Source: an uncultured Clostridia bacterium (GTDB taxonomy: Bacteria > Bacillota_A > Clostridia > TANB77 > CAG-508). From it: a DNA stretch of 19,002 nucleotides. Positions within the stretch are counted from its first letter, which is position 1; the number at the start of each line of letters is the position of its first letter. The notes under the pieces were generated by a model that saw only the letters and a list, made by a program, of their open reading frames with translations, made no database searches and was not told the origin of the DNA. The position numbers and the translations under genes are program-made. Below, piece after piece: positions 1 through 7,978 of this stretch. The stretch covers positions 1 to 19,002 of the forward strand of contig CANQQF010000025.1 in assembly GCA_947625985.1 (NCBI GenBank). The letters are read 5' to 3'.

Positions 1-1412
1 TTAATTAATGTTTGTGGTGTTACAACATCTAAGTCTTGAATTGTCATTCTTTCACGAACAACTCTTTCCAATCTTGTTAAACCAATTCTGAATTGGTTTT
101 GTAATAATTCACCTACACTACGTATTCTACGGTTTGCTAAGTGGTCAATATCATCTGGTCTTCCTAATCCATGTGACATGTTTAGTAAATAGTTAATAGA
201 AGCTAGCATATCTTCTGTTGTAACATGTTTTGGAACTAATTCATCCATTCTTTCTTTTAACATTTTTACTAAATCTTTTTCATCTGTATTATCGATTATA
301 TCTTTTAATACATTATAATTTACATGTTCTTTGAAATGTAATTTACTTAAATTAACATTTGGTAATACTTTATGGATATTAACTGTACTATTTCCTATAA
401 TTCTTACCATTTGTTCTCCAAGCATAATATCAACAGTATTTATTCCTGAGTTTTGAATATTCTCTGCTACCTCTTCTGATATTACTTCTCCTGCTTGTAC
501 AAAAACCTCTCCAGTTTCACTATCAACTATATCTGTTGCAGCTACTTTGTCTTTAATTCTTCTAGCTAAACTTAATTTTTGATTAAATTTAAATCTACCT
601 ACTTTTGCTAAATCGTATCTTCTATTGTCATAGAATAATCCATTGAATAGATTTCTTGCTGCATCAACTGTTGGTAATTCTCCTGGTCTTAACTTTTTGT
701 AGATTTCGATTAATGCGTCTTCTTGAGTTTTTATTGGATCTTTAGATAAAGTTGTATTTATTAATACTTCATCTCCAAAGAAATCTCTAATTTGGTCATC
801 TGTTATTAATCCAATAGCTCTTAATAATGTTGTAATTGGAACTTTTCTTGTTCTATCAACACGAACGTAGAATATATCATTTCCATCTGTTTCATATTCT
901 AACCAAGCTCCTCTAAGTGGCATTACTGTTGATGTATAAGTTTTCTTACCTGTTTTAGTATCAAAAATCTCGTCATAATAACATCCTGGTGAACGCACCA
1001 ATTGACTTACTACAACTCTTTCTGCTCCATTGATGATAAATGTTCCACTATCTGTCATAAGTGGAAAATCACCTAAATAAATTTCTTGCTCTTTAATTTC
1101 TCCAGTTTCTCTGTTAATAAGTCTAACTTTTACGTGTAACCTTGTTGAATATGTTGTGTCTCTTTCTTTTGCTTCTTCTAATGTGTATTTTGTTTTGTCT
1201 TCCATGTAGTAATCGAAAAATTCAAGAACTAAATTTCCAGAATAGTCTTCTATAGGTGAAATATCTTTTAATACTTCTCCTAGACCTTCTTCTACAAACC
1301 AGTTATATGAATTTTTTTGAACTTCAATTAGGTTTGGCATTTCTATAAAGTCGCCAACCTTTGCGAAATTTTTACGAGTTACTTTCTCGTACTTAACTTC
1401 TTTTAATTTCAA
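1..1412 (-). CDS. rpoB: DNA-directed RNA polymerase beta subunit, N-terminal part (runs off left edge)
   Basis: This encodes the beta subunit of RNA polymerase. About 470 codons are visible before the window edge, ending inside the typical rpoB stretch that reads TIQDLDVVTPQTLIN. Family features seen in translation include EVQKNSYNWFVEEGL near residue 28, the protrusion/lobe segments GTFIINGAERVVVSQLVRSP and TVMPLRGAWLEYETDG, and the GLGRPDDIDHLANRRIRSVG segment near the end. The start is TTG at 1412: AGGGGTGA (1418-1425) lies 5 nt upstream, and the protein begins MKLKEVKYEKVTRKNF. No rplL lies directly upstream; a surface-protein gene does. The gene therefore appears to be transcribed from its own promoter. 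Identity is certain; the exact start is very likely. Confidence 0.97.
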   Translation of the reverse strand, partial: MKLKEVKYEKVTRKNFAKVGDFIEMPNLIEVQKNSYNWFVEEGLGEVLKDISPIEDYSGNLVLEFFDYYMEDKTKYTLEEAKERDTTYSTRLHVKVRLINRETGEIKEQEIYLGDFPLMTDSGTFIINGAERVVVSQLVRSPGCYYDEIFDTKTGKKTYTSTVMPLRGAWLEYETDGNDIFYVRVDRTRKVPITTLLRAIGLITDDQIRDFFGDEVLINTTLSKDPIKTQEDALIEIYKKLRPGELPTVDAARNLFNGLFYDNRRYDLAKVGRFKFNQKLSLARRIKDKVAATDIVDSETGEVFVQAGEVISEEVAENIQNSGINTVDIMLGEQMVRIIGNSTVNIHKVLPNVNLSKLHFKEHVNYNVLKDIIDNTDEKDLVKMLKERMDELVPKHVTTEDMLASINYLLNMSHGLGRPDDIDHLANRRIRSVGELLQNQFRIGLTRLERVVRERMTIQDLDVVTPQTLI

Positions 1413-1769
1413 AAAAATCACCCCTAAAAAATATTAAGCAGAATGAAAATTTATAAAATATTAAAAAAAGTCCCTCTCAACAAAAACTCTCTTGATGAAG
1501 TGATAAAATTGTCTGCTTTTACAATTTCTCTTTCTTCATGGATTGTTAGTGTTAATTCCTCTTTTTTTAATTTTTAACAAATTGAATTAAATTTGCTTGA
1601 CCTAAATTTAAATAAAAAGTTTTAAACAACAGCAAAAGAGCTGTTGAGAAAATCTCTGTTTCTCAACCGGCTCTAAAGATTTATTGTTTTTACTTTTTAT
1701 TTACTTTTTCTATCTCAATCACCCTTAAAACAAAAATATGATTAAGCTTATTTCTTAATTTGCAAATCT
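1413..1769 (-). promoter_or_regulatory. long structured 5' leader of rpoB
   Basis: From the predicted transcription start near 1769 to the TTG at 1412 there are about 357 nt without a credible gene. On the minus strand the leader holds three structures. The first is a strong hairpin at 1674-1637. The second is a 7-bp hairpin with arms 1527-1521 and 1512-1506. The third is a weaker G-U-rich hairpin around 1494-1463 that ends in a run of seven U. The GUUGAG loop of the third matches the CUCAAC arm of the first, so alternative pairing is possible. This length and structure suggest attenuation or autogenous control of rpoB, but that is inference; I do not recognise a named Rfam class. Confidence 0.5.
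1637..1674 (-). other. stable stem-loop in rpoB leader
   Basis: Inverted repeat: AGAGC (1637-1641) pairs with GCTCT (1670-1674), and TTGAGAAA (1644-1651) pairs with TTTCTCAA (1659-1666). The loop has 7 nt, and a short asymmetric internal region joins the two helices. No U-run follows directly on the minus strand, so it is not a simple terminator. It lies about 95 nt downstream of the predicted rpoB transcription start. Confidence 0.6.
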
Positions 1770-1775
1770 TTATAT

Positions 1776-1804
1776 ATAGTATCACATTTTCTTGCTTAAG
1801 TCAA
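1776..1804 (-). promoter_or_regulatory. sigma-A type promoter for rpoB
   Basis: Read on the minus strand: -35 TTGACT (1804-1799), 17-bp spacer, -10 TACTAT (1781-1776). It sits between the stop of the surface-protein gene (1843) and rpoB, with nothing else to serve. Good agreement with the housekeeping consensus. Confidence 0.75.
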
Positions 1805-1842
1805 GGGTTTGAGACATTTTTTAAACTTTTTATTTTTGATTT

Positions 1843-3825
1843 TTATAGTTTCTTTTTATTCTTTTTAATTTTTATTATTATTACTATTCCTACTAACGAA
1901 CTTACCATCATTGCTAAGTAATATATTATTATATCCCCTGTATGTGGTGATGTATTAGGAACATCTGTATATGTCTCAGTATAACTTTTTGATTCACCTG
2001 CCGCCTTATCTGGGTCTAATTGTGAATATCCATTCTTATATATTGTGTTATTTTTTGATGTACCTGTTTCTCCATTACTTCCACTTTCACTTAATTGACT
2101 TCCTCCTGAATTGTTAGAATCATTAGGTTGGTCATCACTTGGACTAACACTTGGTTTAGTGCTTGGTTCGGTACTTGGTTCAGTACTTGGTTCAGTACTT
2201 GGTTTAGTACTTGGTTCGGTACTTGGTTCAGTGCTTGGTTCGGTACTTGGTTCAGTGCTTGGTTCAGTACTTGGTTCAGTGCTTGGTTCATCTGTAGATG
2301 GTGGTACAGTATAAGTATTTGCATATTTTATTAAAACTGAATTTCCTATATCATCAAATACTTTTCCCTCATCTGTTTTGAATATAGACTTAGAAGGTCC
2401 AGGCTCACCCAGTGGATTCATATATCCATCTAATAAATACTCACCTTCTTCTAATTCCGTTATACCAACGTGTGATGCTGATATTGTACATCTAGTTTCT
2501 TTTAACCATTCAAATTCACCAGATTTATTTAATTTTACTAAATAAAAGTTACCTTCTTTTTTTAGCGTGTATTTTTCTGAATCGATTTTTAATTCTTCTC
2601 CTGGAAATTTATATGTAAATAAATATCCATTATCTTGGGTTTGAATAATTTCTTCTATAGAAAGACTTTGCAATACTGTGCACACATCTCTATCCAATAT
2701 CTTTTTCCATTCAATTTTGTTATCCTTATCATATTTAATTATCATTCCTCTTTTGAAATCTTTTCTATCAGTTGGAAATCGCTCTTCTTCAGAGTTCGGA
2801 TACTCTTCTGTATAATAACCACTATATATATATCCACCGTCATTTGTTGATTTTAAAGAAGATATATTTTGACTTTCTAAATAGTCTTCTACTATTATTG
2901 CTTTAAACTCTCCATTTTTTGAATATCTAAATACTAAGCACTGTTGTTTTTTTGTACAGTCTATTGTTTTATCATTATCATAAGTTATACTTGTATCTCT
3001 TATTCCATCATACCATAACAAATAATCTTTTTCTGTTGTTACTTCAACTCTTCCACTAATATAACCATTGTCAGAAATAAAATTATTAGCCCATTCTACT
3101 TTTCCTTCACTATCATATTTTATAAGCAATTCAGCATACTTATTTTCTGGATTAGAAAATTTTTGTCCATTTTCTAATTCTATCTCTTGATCATAATCTC
3201 CTACTAATATAATTGACCCTTGGTCATCCACAATATTTATTATCTGTTCTTCAAAAGGAAAACTATCTACTGGATTTTCATAATTTTTATATGAAACAAC
3301 ATTTCCGTTTTCATTATATTCTATAATAAATACATTATCATTTTTACCTTTTTTAGCTATTTCTATATTTCCATCTATTTGTATTTTATCACTATTAGTC
3401 GTTCCTGCTATTATATATTTACCTTCTGCTGTTACTCTAATGTCGCCAATAGCTTCATCCTTTGTTCCTGTAATACTTCTACTCCATTCTATTGCTCCAT
3501 CTTTGTTATATTTTATTATTAAAGAGTCTTCTTCACCTTTATTTTCATAAACTTGTCCATTACCTAGTTTTATATTATCTCCATAATAGAAATTAGCAAG
3601 AATCCATCCTCCATCTGGTGTTTTTTTTATATTAGTTATATTATTAGTTGGACACATATCATTATCATCATGGTGATTTATACAGTCTGCCCATACTGAT
3701 TCAGTTCCATTATATTTATTAATTTCATTCTCTCCAATTGCTTTACTTGGGTTAAATATTGATATAAATATTATTAATATCAACCCTACGATTGATATTT
3801 TGGATATTTTTTTCATGCTCTTCAT
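1843..3825 (-). CDS. secreted repeat (propeller-like) surface protein with PSTE stalk and sortase signal
   Basis: This is a 660-residue exported protein. Residues 1-30 form a signal peptide (MKSMKK, then a hydrophobic stretch ending ...NPSKA). Residues of roughly 60-500 contain about seven degenerate repeats with the pattern DGGYI..G ... D..IIKYDKDGKIEW, like the bacterial delta-60/SBBP-type beta-propeller repeats. Residues near 510-560 are a Pro-Ser-Thr-Glu/Lys stalk encoded by 12-bp repeats. The C-terminus has SPHTGD (626-631), a hydrophobic helix and the tail KIKKNKKKL, matching a sortase signal of the (S/P)PxTG kind known from Clostridioides difficile rather than LPxTG. The start ATG has GGAGG 6 nt upstream and a promoter at 3863-3891. 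It was likely displayed on the cell wall; its ligand is unknown. The stop at 1843 lacks an obvious terminator. Confidence 0.85.
   Translation of the reverse strand: MKSMKKISKISIVGLILIIFISIFNPSKAIGENEINKYNGTESVWADCINHHDDNDMCPTNNITNIKKTPDGGWILANFYYGDNIKLGNGQVYENKGEEDSLIIKYNKDGAIEWSRSITGTKDEAIGDIRVTAEGKYIIAGTTNSDKIQIDGNIEIAKKGKNDNVFIIEYNENGNVVSYKNYENPVDSFPFEEQIINIVDDQGSIILVGDYDQEIELENGQKFSNPENKYAELLIKYDSEGKVEWANNFISDNGYISGRVEVTTEKDYLLWYDGIRDTSITYDNDKTIDCTKKQQCLVFRYSKNGEFKAIIVEDYLESQNISSLKSTNDGGYIYSGYYTEEYPNSEEERFPTDRKDFKRGMIIKYDKDNKIEWKKILDRDVCTVLQSLSIEEIIQTQDNGYLFTYKFPGEELKIDSEKYTLKKEGNFYLVKLNKSGEFEWLKETRCTISASHVGITELEEGEYLLDGYMNPLGEPGPSKSIFKTDEGKVFDDIGNSVLIKYANTYTVPPSTDEPSTEPSTEPSTEPSTEPSTEPSTEPSTKPSTEPSTEPSTEPSTKPSVSPSDDQPNDSNNSGGSQLSESGSNGETGTSKNNTIYKNGYSQLDPDKAAGESKSYTETYTDVPNTSPHTGDIIIYYLAMMVSSLVGIVIIIKIKKNKKKL
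2149..2292 (-). repeat. 12-bp tandem repeat, 12 units, encoding the PSTE stalk
   Basis: On the plus strand the unit is acttggttcagt, with one- or two-base variants (gcttggttcggt, acttggtttagt). Eleven full copies run from 2149 to 2280, followed by one partial copy. The unit encodes four residues (PSTE, or PSTK where the variant carries ttt), so copy-number change keeps the reading frame and alters only stalk length. Confidence 0.95.
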
Positions 3826-3862
3826 ATCTTTCCTCCAATATACTTTAATATTCTATATTAAA

Positions 3863-3891
3863 AGTATATTAAATAATATCTATTTTGTAAA
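3863..3891 (-). promoter_or_regulatory. promoter of the surface repeat protein
   Basis: Minus strand -35 TTTACA (3891-3886), 17-bp spacer, -10 TATACT (3868-3863), giving a short untranslated leader of about 30 nt before the ATG at 3825. Confidence 0.7.
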
Positions 3892-3970
3892 GCATTTTCT
3901 AATTTTGTTTATAACTTTTGTTTTTTATGTTATCTACATTAAACCATTATTAAATTAATAAGTTAAATAC

Positions 3971-3999
3971 TTGACAAAAATTATTTTGTAGTTTAATAT
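3971..3999 (+). promoter_or_regulatory. promoter of the COG2426-type exporter gene
   Basis: Plus strand -35 TTGACA (3971-3976, perfect), 17-bp spacer, -10 TAATAT (3994-3999). It diverges from the promoter at 3863-3891, about 80 bp away. Confidence 0.75.
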
Positions 4000-4050
4000 C
4001 AACATATTGATTTTAAAGTTTGATTTTAGAGAAGGGACTGATTAATAATA

Positions 4051-4551
4051 ATGACTACCTTACCATTTTTTATTAAATCCATAATTACAGCTATAATAGG
4101 GGCTATTCCAATCATCGAATTAAGAGGAGCTATTCCAATTGGTGTTTTCACTTTCCACTTAAGTTATATAGAATCGTTTCTATGTAGCTTTATAGGGAAC
4201 ATTATACCTGTTTATTTCATAGTTAAGTTTATTAGACCATTGTTTGATTTTTTTGGAAAATGGAAACCTTTTAAAAAAATCATTGATTGGGCAACAGAAA
4301 GAGCAACAAAAAAAATAGAAGAAAGTGAAAGACTTCAAAATTTCGTTTCACTTGGATTATTTTTATTTGTTGCTATTCCGCTTCCTGGAACTGGAGCATG
4401 GATTGGCTCACTAATTGCTAACTTTTTAGATGTTCCACCAAAGAAAGCTGTTCCAACTATTATATTAGGAGTTTTAGTTGCAGGTATTTTAATACTTTCT
4501 CTTACTGCTGCCGCAAATGGTGGAATTCAATTTATTCTAAACAGAAATTAA
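4051..4551 (+). CDS. COG2426-type small multi-drug export family membrane protein
   Basis: A 166-residue integral membrane protein matching the Sm_multidrug_ex/COG2426 family. The family signatures are the N-terminal ELRGAIPIG (about residues 23-31, after the first hydrophobic segment) and PLPGTGAWIGS near residue 110, which resemble the re-entrant loops of the DedA superfamily. There are about four hydrophobic segments and a charged amphipathic region near residues 70-95 (WATERATKKIEESERL). True substrates are not established for the family; 'multidrug' is a legacy name. It is the only plus-strand gene in the window and has its own promoter. The nearest Shine-Dalgarno-like GAAGGG (4031-4036) lies 14 nt before the ATG, unusually far, and an in-frame TGA at 4039 blocks a longer start. 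Expression may therefore be modest. Confidence 0.88.
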   Translation: MTTLPFFIKSIITAIIGAIPIIELRGAIPIGVFTFHLSYIESFLCSFIGNIIPVYFIVKFIRPLFDFFGKWKPFKKIIDWATERATKKIEESERLQNFVSLGLFLFVAIPLPGTGAWIGSLIANFLDVPPKKAVPTIILGVLVAGILILSLTAAANGGIQFILNRN

Positions 4552-4582
4552 AAAGATGTAGGCAATTCGCCTACATCTTTTT
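4550..4582. terminator. bidirectional terminator between convergent genes
   Basis: A 14-bp stem (4550-4563 with 4569-4582) and loop AATTC, flanked by A-run and T-run on either side, so it can act on both strands. The stop codons of both convergent genes (4549-4551 on plus, 4583-4581 on minus) overlap the stem ends. Confidence 0.93.
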
Positions 4583-5235
4583 AATTGTCTGGTGTTCCTT
4601 CATCTATTATTTGTTTTATTGCTTTATACTGATCTCTAACATTTTCTACGCAGTGAATATATACTCCATTTATTTGTCCTGCGTTGTTATGTCTATTTGA
4701 AGAATTATATACTCCTGTTGTAGCATTTGTAGTTAATTTAATTGTCCCTAAATTTAATGCTCTTTCTAAAACATTTTGTCTTAATGATACTTCTCTTATA
4801 TATTGATATTTTAATTCTTTTTCTTCTTTATTTAAAAATCCATCTATATATTCAACTTTTGTTGCATAAAAGTTATATTCCATATTATCATATTGAAACT
4901 TTCCTAATGTCATTTTAACTACAGTATAAATAATTCCTGCTAAAACAGTTAAAAATCTTGAAAAAGGCCATATTATCAATAAATATATAAGATTCGGTAA
5001 GAAAAACCCAATAATGATCAATACTCCTATAAATTGAATTATTGTAGTAATAAGTTTATACGTTAAATTATAATTTGGTTTTATCTTTAGTCTTAACTTA
5101 TTATCTTCAACAATTTTTTGTGTTTGTTGTTGGCCTATATTTTGTTGAGTTCCGTCCATTAATTCTTTCAGTTCCACATTTAGGACAAAATCTTGCTGTA
5201 TCACTCATCTCTGCTCCACAATTTCTACAAAACAT
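4581..5235 (-). CDS. zinc-ribbon / membrane / PH-like protein, paralogue 2, needing a +1 shift at CGG
   Basis: The gene starts at ATG 5235 (AAGGGGAG 7 nt upstream) with a clear zinc ribbon: CxxC at residues 3-6 and 17-20, FCPKCG. At codon 28 the frame reads GGA CGG AAC and would stop at codon 43. Skipping the C at 5154 makes it GGA GGA ACT and continues for 190 residues, giving about 217 aa. The rest has two hydrophobic segments and a bacterial PH-like C-terminus with YIREVSLRQ and NLGTIKLTTNA. It aligns end to end with its upstream neighbour (YIREVSMRQ, NLGTILLFTNA), which has no shift. The two genes are 16 nt apart and form one unit. It may be a pseudogene or assembly error, but the CGG pattern argues for recoding. 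A start at 5204 would lose the zinc ribbon and has no ribosome binding site. Function unknown; probably membrane-associated. Confidence 0.8.
5152..5154 (-). other. candidate +1 frameshift site (CGG codon 28)
   Basis: In-frame CGG on the minus strand at 5154-5152. Local reading is AAT GGA CGG AAC TCA; after dropping the C it is AAT GGA GGA ACT CAA, joining the zinc ribbon to the membrane/PH-like part. An alternative single-base solution is one extra A in GAAAGAA about 15 nt upstream, so the exact site is not unique. Confidence 0.6.
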
Positions 5236-5251
5236 ATCTTATCTCCCCTTT

Positions 5252-5845
5252 TTATACATCAATAATAGCTTTTATTTTTTTATATATTTCTTGAACATTT
5301 TCTACACTTGTTATGTATACTCCATTTCCTAATCCAGTTTCGGCATTAGTAAATAATAAGATTGTTCCTAAATTAAACCAACGTTGTACAAAAGTTTGTC
5401 TCATGCTAACTTCTCTTATGTATTTATATTTTACTTCTTTTTCTGATATATTTAAAAAGCTATCTTGATATATTACTTTAGTTTTATAAAATTCATATGT
5501 ATAATTTTGATATTTTTTCTTATCAAAAAAATACATTGGTATAGAAACAATCAAGTCTATAACAAGCATTAATATTATTAATATTAATATAACCTGAAAA
5601 CCTGGTCCTGCAAAACTAACTAACAAAGCAGGAATAAGCAAAACCAACATAATAGCTCCAAACACTATAGGAGTCATCATTGTATATAAAAATTTATAAG
5701 TAGGTTTAACTTTTAATTGCACCTCTGTATCTGAGATTTTTTCTGTAGTATTTTTCATAGATGGAGTAGCTGAAATTCGATTCCCACAATTTGTACAAAA
5801 GGTTGCGTCATCTGGTATTTGTTTACCACAATTTTCACAAAACAT
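5252..5845 (-). CDS. zinc-ribbon / membrane / PH-like protein, paralogue 1 (intact)
   Basis: A 197-residue protein with an N-terminal zinc ribbon (MFCENCGKQIP...FCTNCGN, Cys 3, 6, 17, 20), a short polar linker, two hydrophobic segments around residues 55-105 and a PH-like C-terminal domain (YEFYKTKVIY, KYIREVSMRQTFVQRWFNLG, ENVQEIYKKIKAIID). This arrangement is common among zinc-ribbon/bPH_2 proteins of Firmicutes, whose function is unknown. Start ATG has AGGAGG 7 nt upstream and a promoter at 5884-5912. The similar gene at 4581-5235 follows after 16 nt, consistent with tandem duplication. It lacks any CGG codon, so it is a useful internal control for the frameshift in its twin. Confidence 0.85.
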   Translation of the reverse strand: MFCENCGKQIPDDATFCTNCGNRISATPSMKNTTEKISDTEVQLKVKPTYKFLYTMMTPIVFGAIMLVLLIPALLVSFAGPGFQVILILIILMLVIDLIVSIPMYFFDKKKYQNYTYEFYKTKVIYQDSFLNISEKEVKYKYIREVSMRQTFVQRWFNLGTILLFTNAETGLGNGVYITSVENVQEIYKKIKAIIDV

Positions 5846-5883
5846 TTTTTTACCTCCTTTTCTTTAGTAATTTATACGTTTCA

Positions 5884-5912
5884 ATTATAATACATTTACT
5901 TTTTTTATGCAA
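5884..5912 (-). promoter_or_regulatory. promoter of the zinc-ribbon pair
   Basis: Minus strand -35 TTGCAT (5912-5907), 17-bp spacer, -10 TATAAT (5889-5884, perfect). The predicted start lies about 30 nt before the ATG at 5845. Confidence 0.75.
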
Positions 5913-5953
5913 TATGTTACATTTTTTTACAAATTTTTAAAATTTCTTATCTG

Positions 5954-7096
5954 TTATTCTTTGACTTCTTTGTTTTTTTTCATTAATAATTTATAATCAA
6001 TATAATCTTCTGTTATTATTTTAATTAATGCACATGCAGGTACTGAAAGTAATATTCCCCACATTCCCCAATATAATCCACCTATTATAACTGATATTAT
6101 TACTAATAAAGGACTAATTTTTAGGGAATTTCCAATTATTTTTGGATTTATTATATTTGCATCAATTTGTTGTAATATTATCACAACTATTATCATCCAT
6201 ATTGCTTGTGATAATCCTCCTGTTATAAGTGTTATAATTGAAGCTATTATAATTCCAATTATAGCTCCAAAATATGGTACTATATTAAATATACCAATTA
6301 AAAATCCAAGTAAAACTGCATATTTTACACCCATTAATCCCATTGCTATTGCAGTTAAAATACTTACTATTATAGCATCTAAAATCTGACCTGTTAAAAA
6401 TTTTAGAAATATATTATTAGCACTATGAAAATACTTTGATAAACCTTTATATCTATTGGTACTTAAAATTGCTTTTGCTAATCTTTTTAAAAAGTTTTCT
6501 ATCATGTTTCTTTCAGACAAAACATATATAGATACTATCACTGCTACAAATACATTGAAAATTCCTGTAAATATGCCTATTGCTCCTTTTGCATATTGTG
6601 TTATATTATCTATATTAATGTATTCTGCAAAATTAATATTGCTTACCGAATCAATAATCATTGATATAGCTTGTCCTTTTAAAATAGAATCCTCTGGCAA
6701 TTCCTGATATTTTCGCACTGAAGATTGTATATATCCTTGCAAATTCCCTATCAAGCCCTTTGTACTATCTACCATAATAGGTCCAATTGAAGTTATTATA
6801 AAACTTATTATTATTACAGCCAAAATATATACTGTAAATATACTAAAAGATCTAGCTTTATTTTTTATTATCTTTAGTTTGCATTTTTGATATAAATTTT
6901 CAAATTTTTTACATGGTAAATATAACAGATATGCTATAAGTACTCCCAATATAATTGGTTGCATTGCATTAAAGAAGTTTCCTATTCCTTCTGTAATATT
7001 TGGTAATTTATCTAATAATTTATATACAACTATCAAAATTATCCCCATTGTTAGCCAATATATCCACTTTTTTCCATGATTTTTAATTTCATCCAT
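5954..7096 (-). CDS. AI-2E / PerM family transporter
   Basis: A 380-residue polytopic membrane protein. It has the family layout: two to three N-terminal helices (residues about 13-60 and 85-110), a less hydrophobic central region (about 115-170), then helices to the C-terminus. Family signatures include the segment LKFLTGQILDAIIVSILTAI, the GVKYAVLLGFLIGIFNIVPYFGAIIG stretch (shown in parts) and IINPKIIGNSLKISPLLVIISVIIGG-like residues near 310-340. Substrates of this family vary (AI-2 export, sodium/proton exchange and others), so no substrate is claimed. The start has GAGGTG 6 nt upstream. It follows xth after 15 nt and is likely co-transcribed from the promoter at 7902-7930. No strong terminator follows the stop at 5954. 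Confidence 0.87.
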   Translation of the reverse strand: MDEIKNHGKKWIYWLTMGIILIVVYKLLDKLPNITEGIGNFFNAMQPIILGVLIAYLLYLPCKKFENLYQKCKLKIIKNKARSFSIFTVYILAVIIISFIITSIGPIMVDSTKGLIGNLQGYIQSSVRKYQELPEDSILKGQAISMIIDSVSNINFAEYINIDNITQYAKGAIGIFTGIFNVFVAVIVSIYVLSERNMIENFLKRLAKAILSTNRYKGLSKYFHSANNIFLKFLTGQILDAIIVSILTAIAMGLMGVKYAVLLGFLIGIFNIVPYFGAIIGIIIASIITLITGGLSQAIWMIIVVIILQQIDANIINPKIIGNSLKISPLLVIISVIIGGLYWGMWGILLSVPACALIKIITEDYIDYKLLMKKNKEVKE

Positions 7097-7111
7097 CTAC
7101 TTCACCTCTCT

Positions 7112-7870
7112 TTAATCAAAAAATATATCCAACTCTACTGGACAATGATCACTTCCATAAATATCTGTGTGAATTTTTGCTTCTTCGATTTTTTCCTCTA
7201 TTGATTTAGAAGTTATAAAATAATCTATTCTCCATCCAACATTCTTTTCTCTTGCATGGAACATATATGACCACCAGCTATAGCATTGCTCCTTGTCTGG
7301 ATATAAATATCTAAACGAATCTGTAAATCCAGCATTTAATAATTCTGTCATTTTGTTTCTCTCTTCATCAGTAAATCCGGCATTACGCCTATTTGTTTTT
7401 GGATTTTTTAAATCTATTTCTTCATGTGCTACATTTAAATCTCCGCACATTATTATTGGTTTTTTCTCATTTAATTTTAATAAATAATTTCTTATTTCAT
7501 CTTCCCATATCATTCTATAGTCTAGTCTTTCTAGTTCTCTTTTGGAATTTGGTGTATATATATCTACTAAATAAAATTTTTCAAATTCCAATGTAATAAC
7601 TCTTCCTTCTTTGTCATGCTCTTCTTTATCAATCCCATATGTAACACTTATTGGTTCTATTTTTGTAAATATTGCAGTTCCTGAATATCCCTTCTTTTCT
7701 GCACTATTCCAATAACTTTTATATCCATCAAATTCTAATTCAACTTGTCCTTCTTGGCACTTTGTTTCTTGTATACAAAATATGTCAGCATCTAATTTTT
7801 GAAAACTATCTTTAAATCCTTTTGTTATGCATGCTCTTATTCCATTAACATTCCATGATACTAATTTCAT
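7112..7870 (-). CDS. xth: exodeoxyribonuclease III / AP endonuclease (ExoA type)
   Basis: A 252-residue enzyme of base-excision repair that cuts DNA at abasic sites and trims 3' ends. The exonuclease-endonuclease-phosphatase signatures are all present: WNVNGIRA (Asn7), QETK (Glu35), VDIYTPN (Tyr105), GDLNVAH (Asp144, Asn146), GWRIDYF (Asp near 216) and SDHCPV (Asp241, His242). Length fits the Gram-positive ExoA family of about 250 residues. The start ATG at 7870 has AAAGGA 8 nt upstream and a promoter overlapping the upstream terminator. It leads a two-gene unit with the permease. No sign of damage; all catalytic positions appear intact. Confidence 0.96.
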   Translation of the reverse strand: MKLVSWNVNGIRACITKGFKDSFQKLDADIFCIQETKCQEGQVELEFDGYKSYWNSAEKKGYSGTAIFTKIEPISVTYGIDKEEHDKEGRVITLEFEKFYLVDIYTPNSKRELERLDYRMIWEDEIRNYLLKLNEKKPIIMCGDLNVAHEEIDLKNPKTNRRNAGFTDEERNKMTELLNAGFTDSFRYLYPDKEQCYSWWSYMFHAREKNVGWRIDYFITSKSIEEKIEEAKIHTDIYGSDHCPVELDIFFD

Positions 7871-7901
7871 TTCTATAATCCTTTCTTTTTTAGATATTCA
7901 A

Positions 7902-7930
7902 ATTGTACTATATTTTTTTTTGAAAATCAA
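7902..7930 (-). promoter_or_regulatory. promoter of xth
   Basis: Minus strand -35 TTGATT (7930-7925), 17-bp spacer, -10 TACAAT (7907-7902). The -35 begins right after the terminator stem that ends the upstream 3D-domain gene. Confidence 0.7.
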
Positions 7931-7931
7931 T

Positions 7932-7959
7932 AAAAGCGATTGACTAATCAACCGCTTTT
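7932..7959. terminator. terminator after the G5/3D gene
   Basis: A 12-bp stem with one G-U pair (7932-7943 with 7948-7959) and a 4-nt loop. T-rich sequence follows on both strands, stronger on the plus strand. It lies 20 nt past the stop at 7979 and ends the upstream minus-strand transcript. Confidence 0.8.
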
Positions 7960-7978
7960 TATTTTTATTATATAAAAT

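Noticed and set aside
1519..1539. Six-codon leader peptide (MKKEKL) in the rpoB leader
   Set aside because: The nearest Shine-Dalgarno-like GAGG is too far away and the ORF overlaps a hairpin; no regulatory codons.
1413..1769. L10 leader or T-box in front of rpoB
   Set aside because: I see neither a recognisable T-box motif nor a confident L10-leader core, and rplJ does not follow.
2149..2292. CRISPR-like array
   Set aside because: Units are 12 bp with no spacers and encode a regular PSTE stalk.
2091..2334. Open frames of 67-77 codons on both strands over the PSTE repeat
   Set aside because: A 12-bp repeat without stop codons keeps every frame open; the true frame is the 660-residue surface protein.
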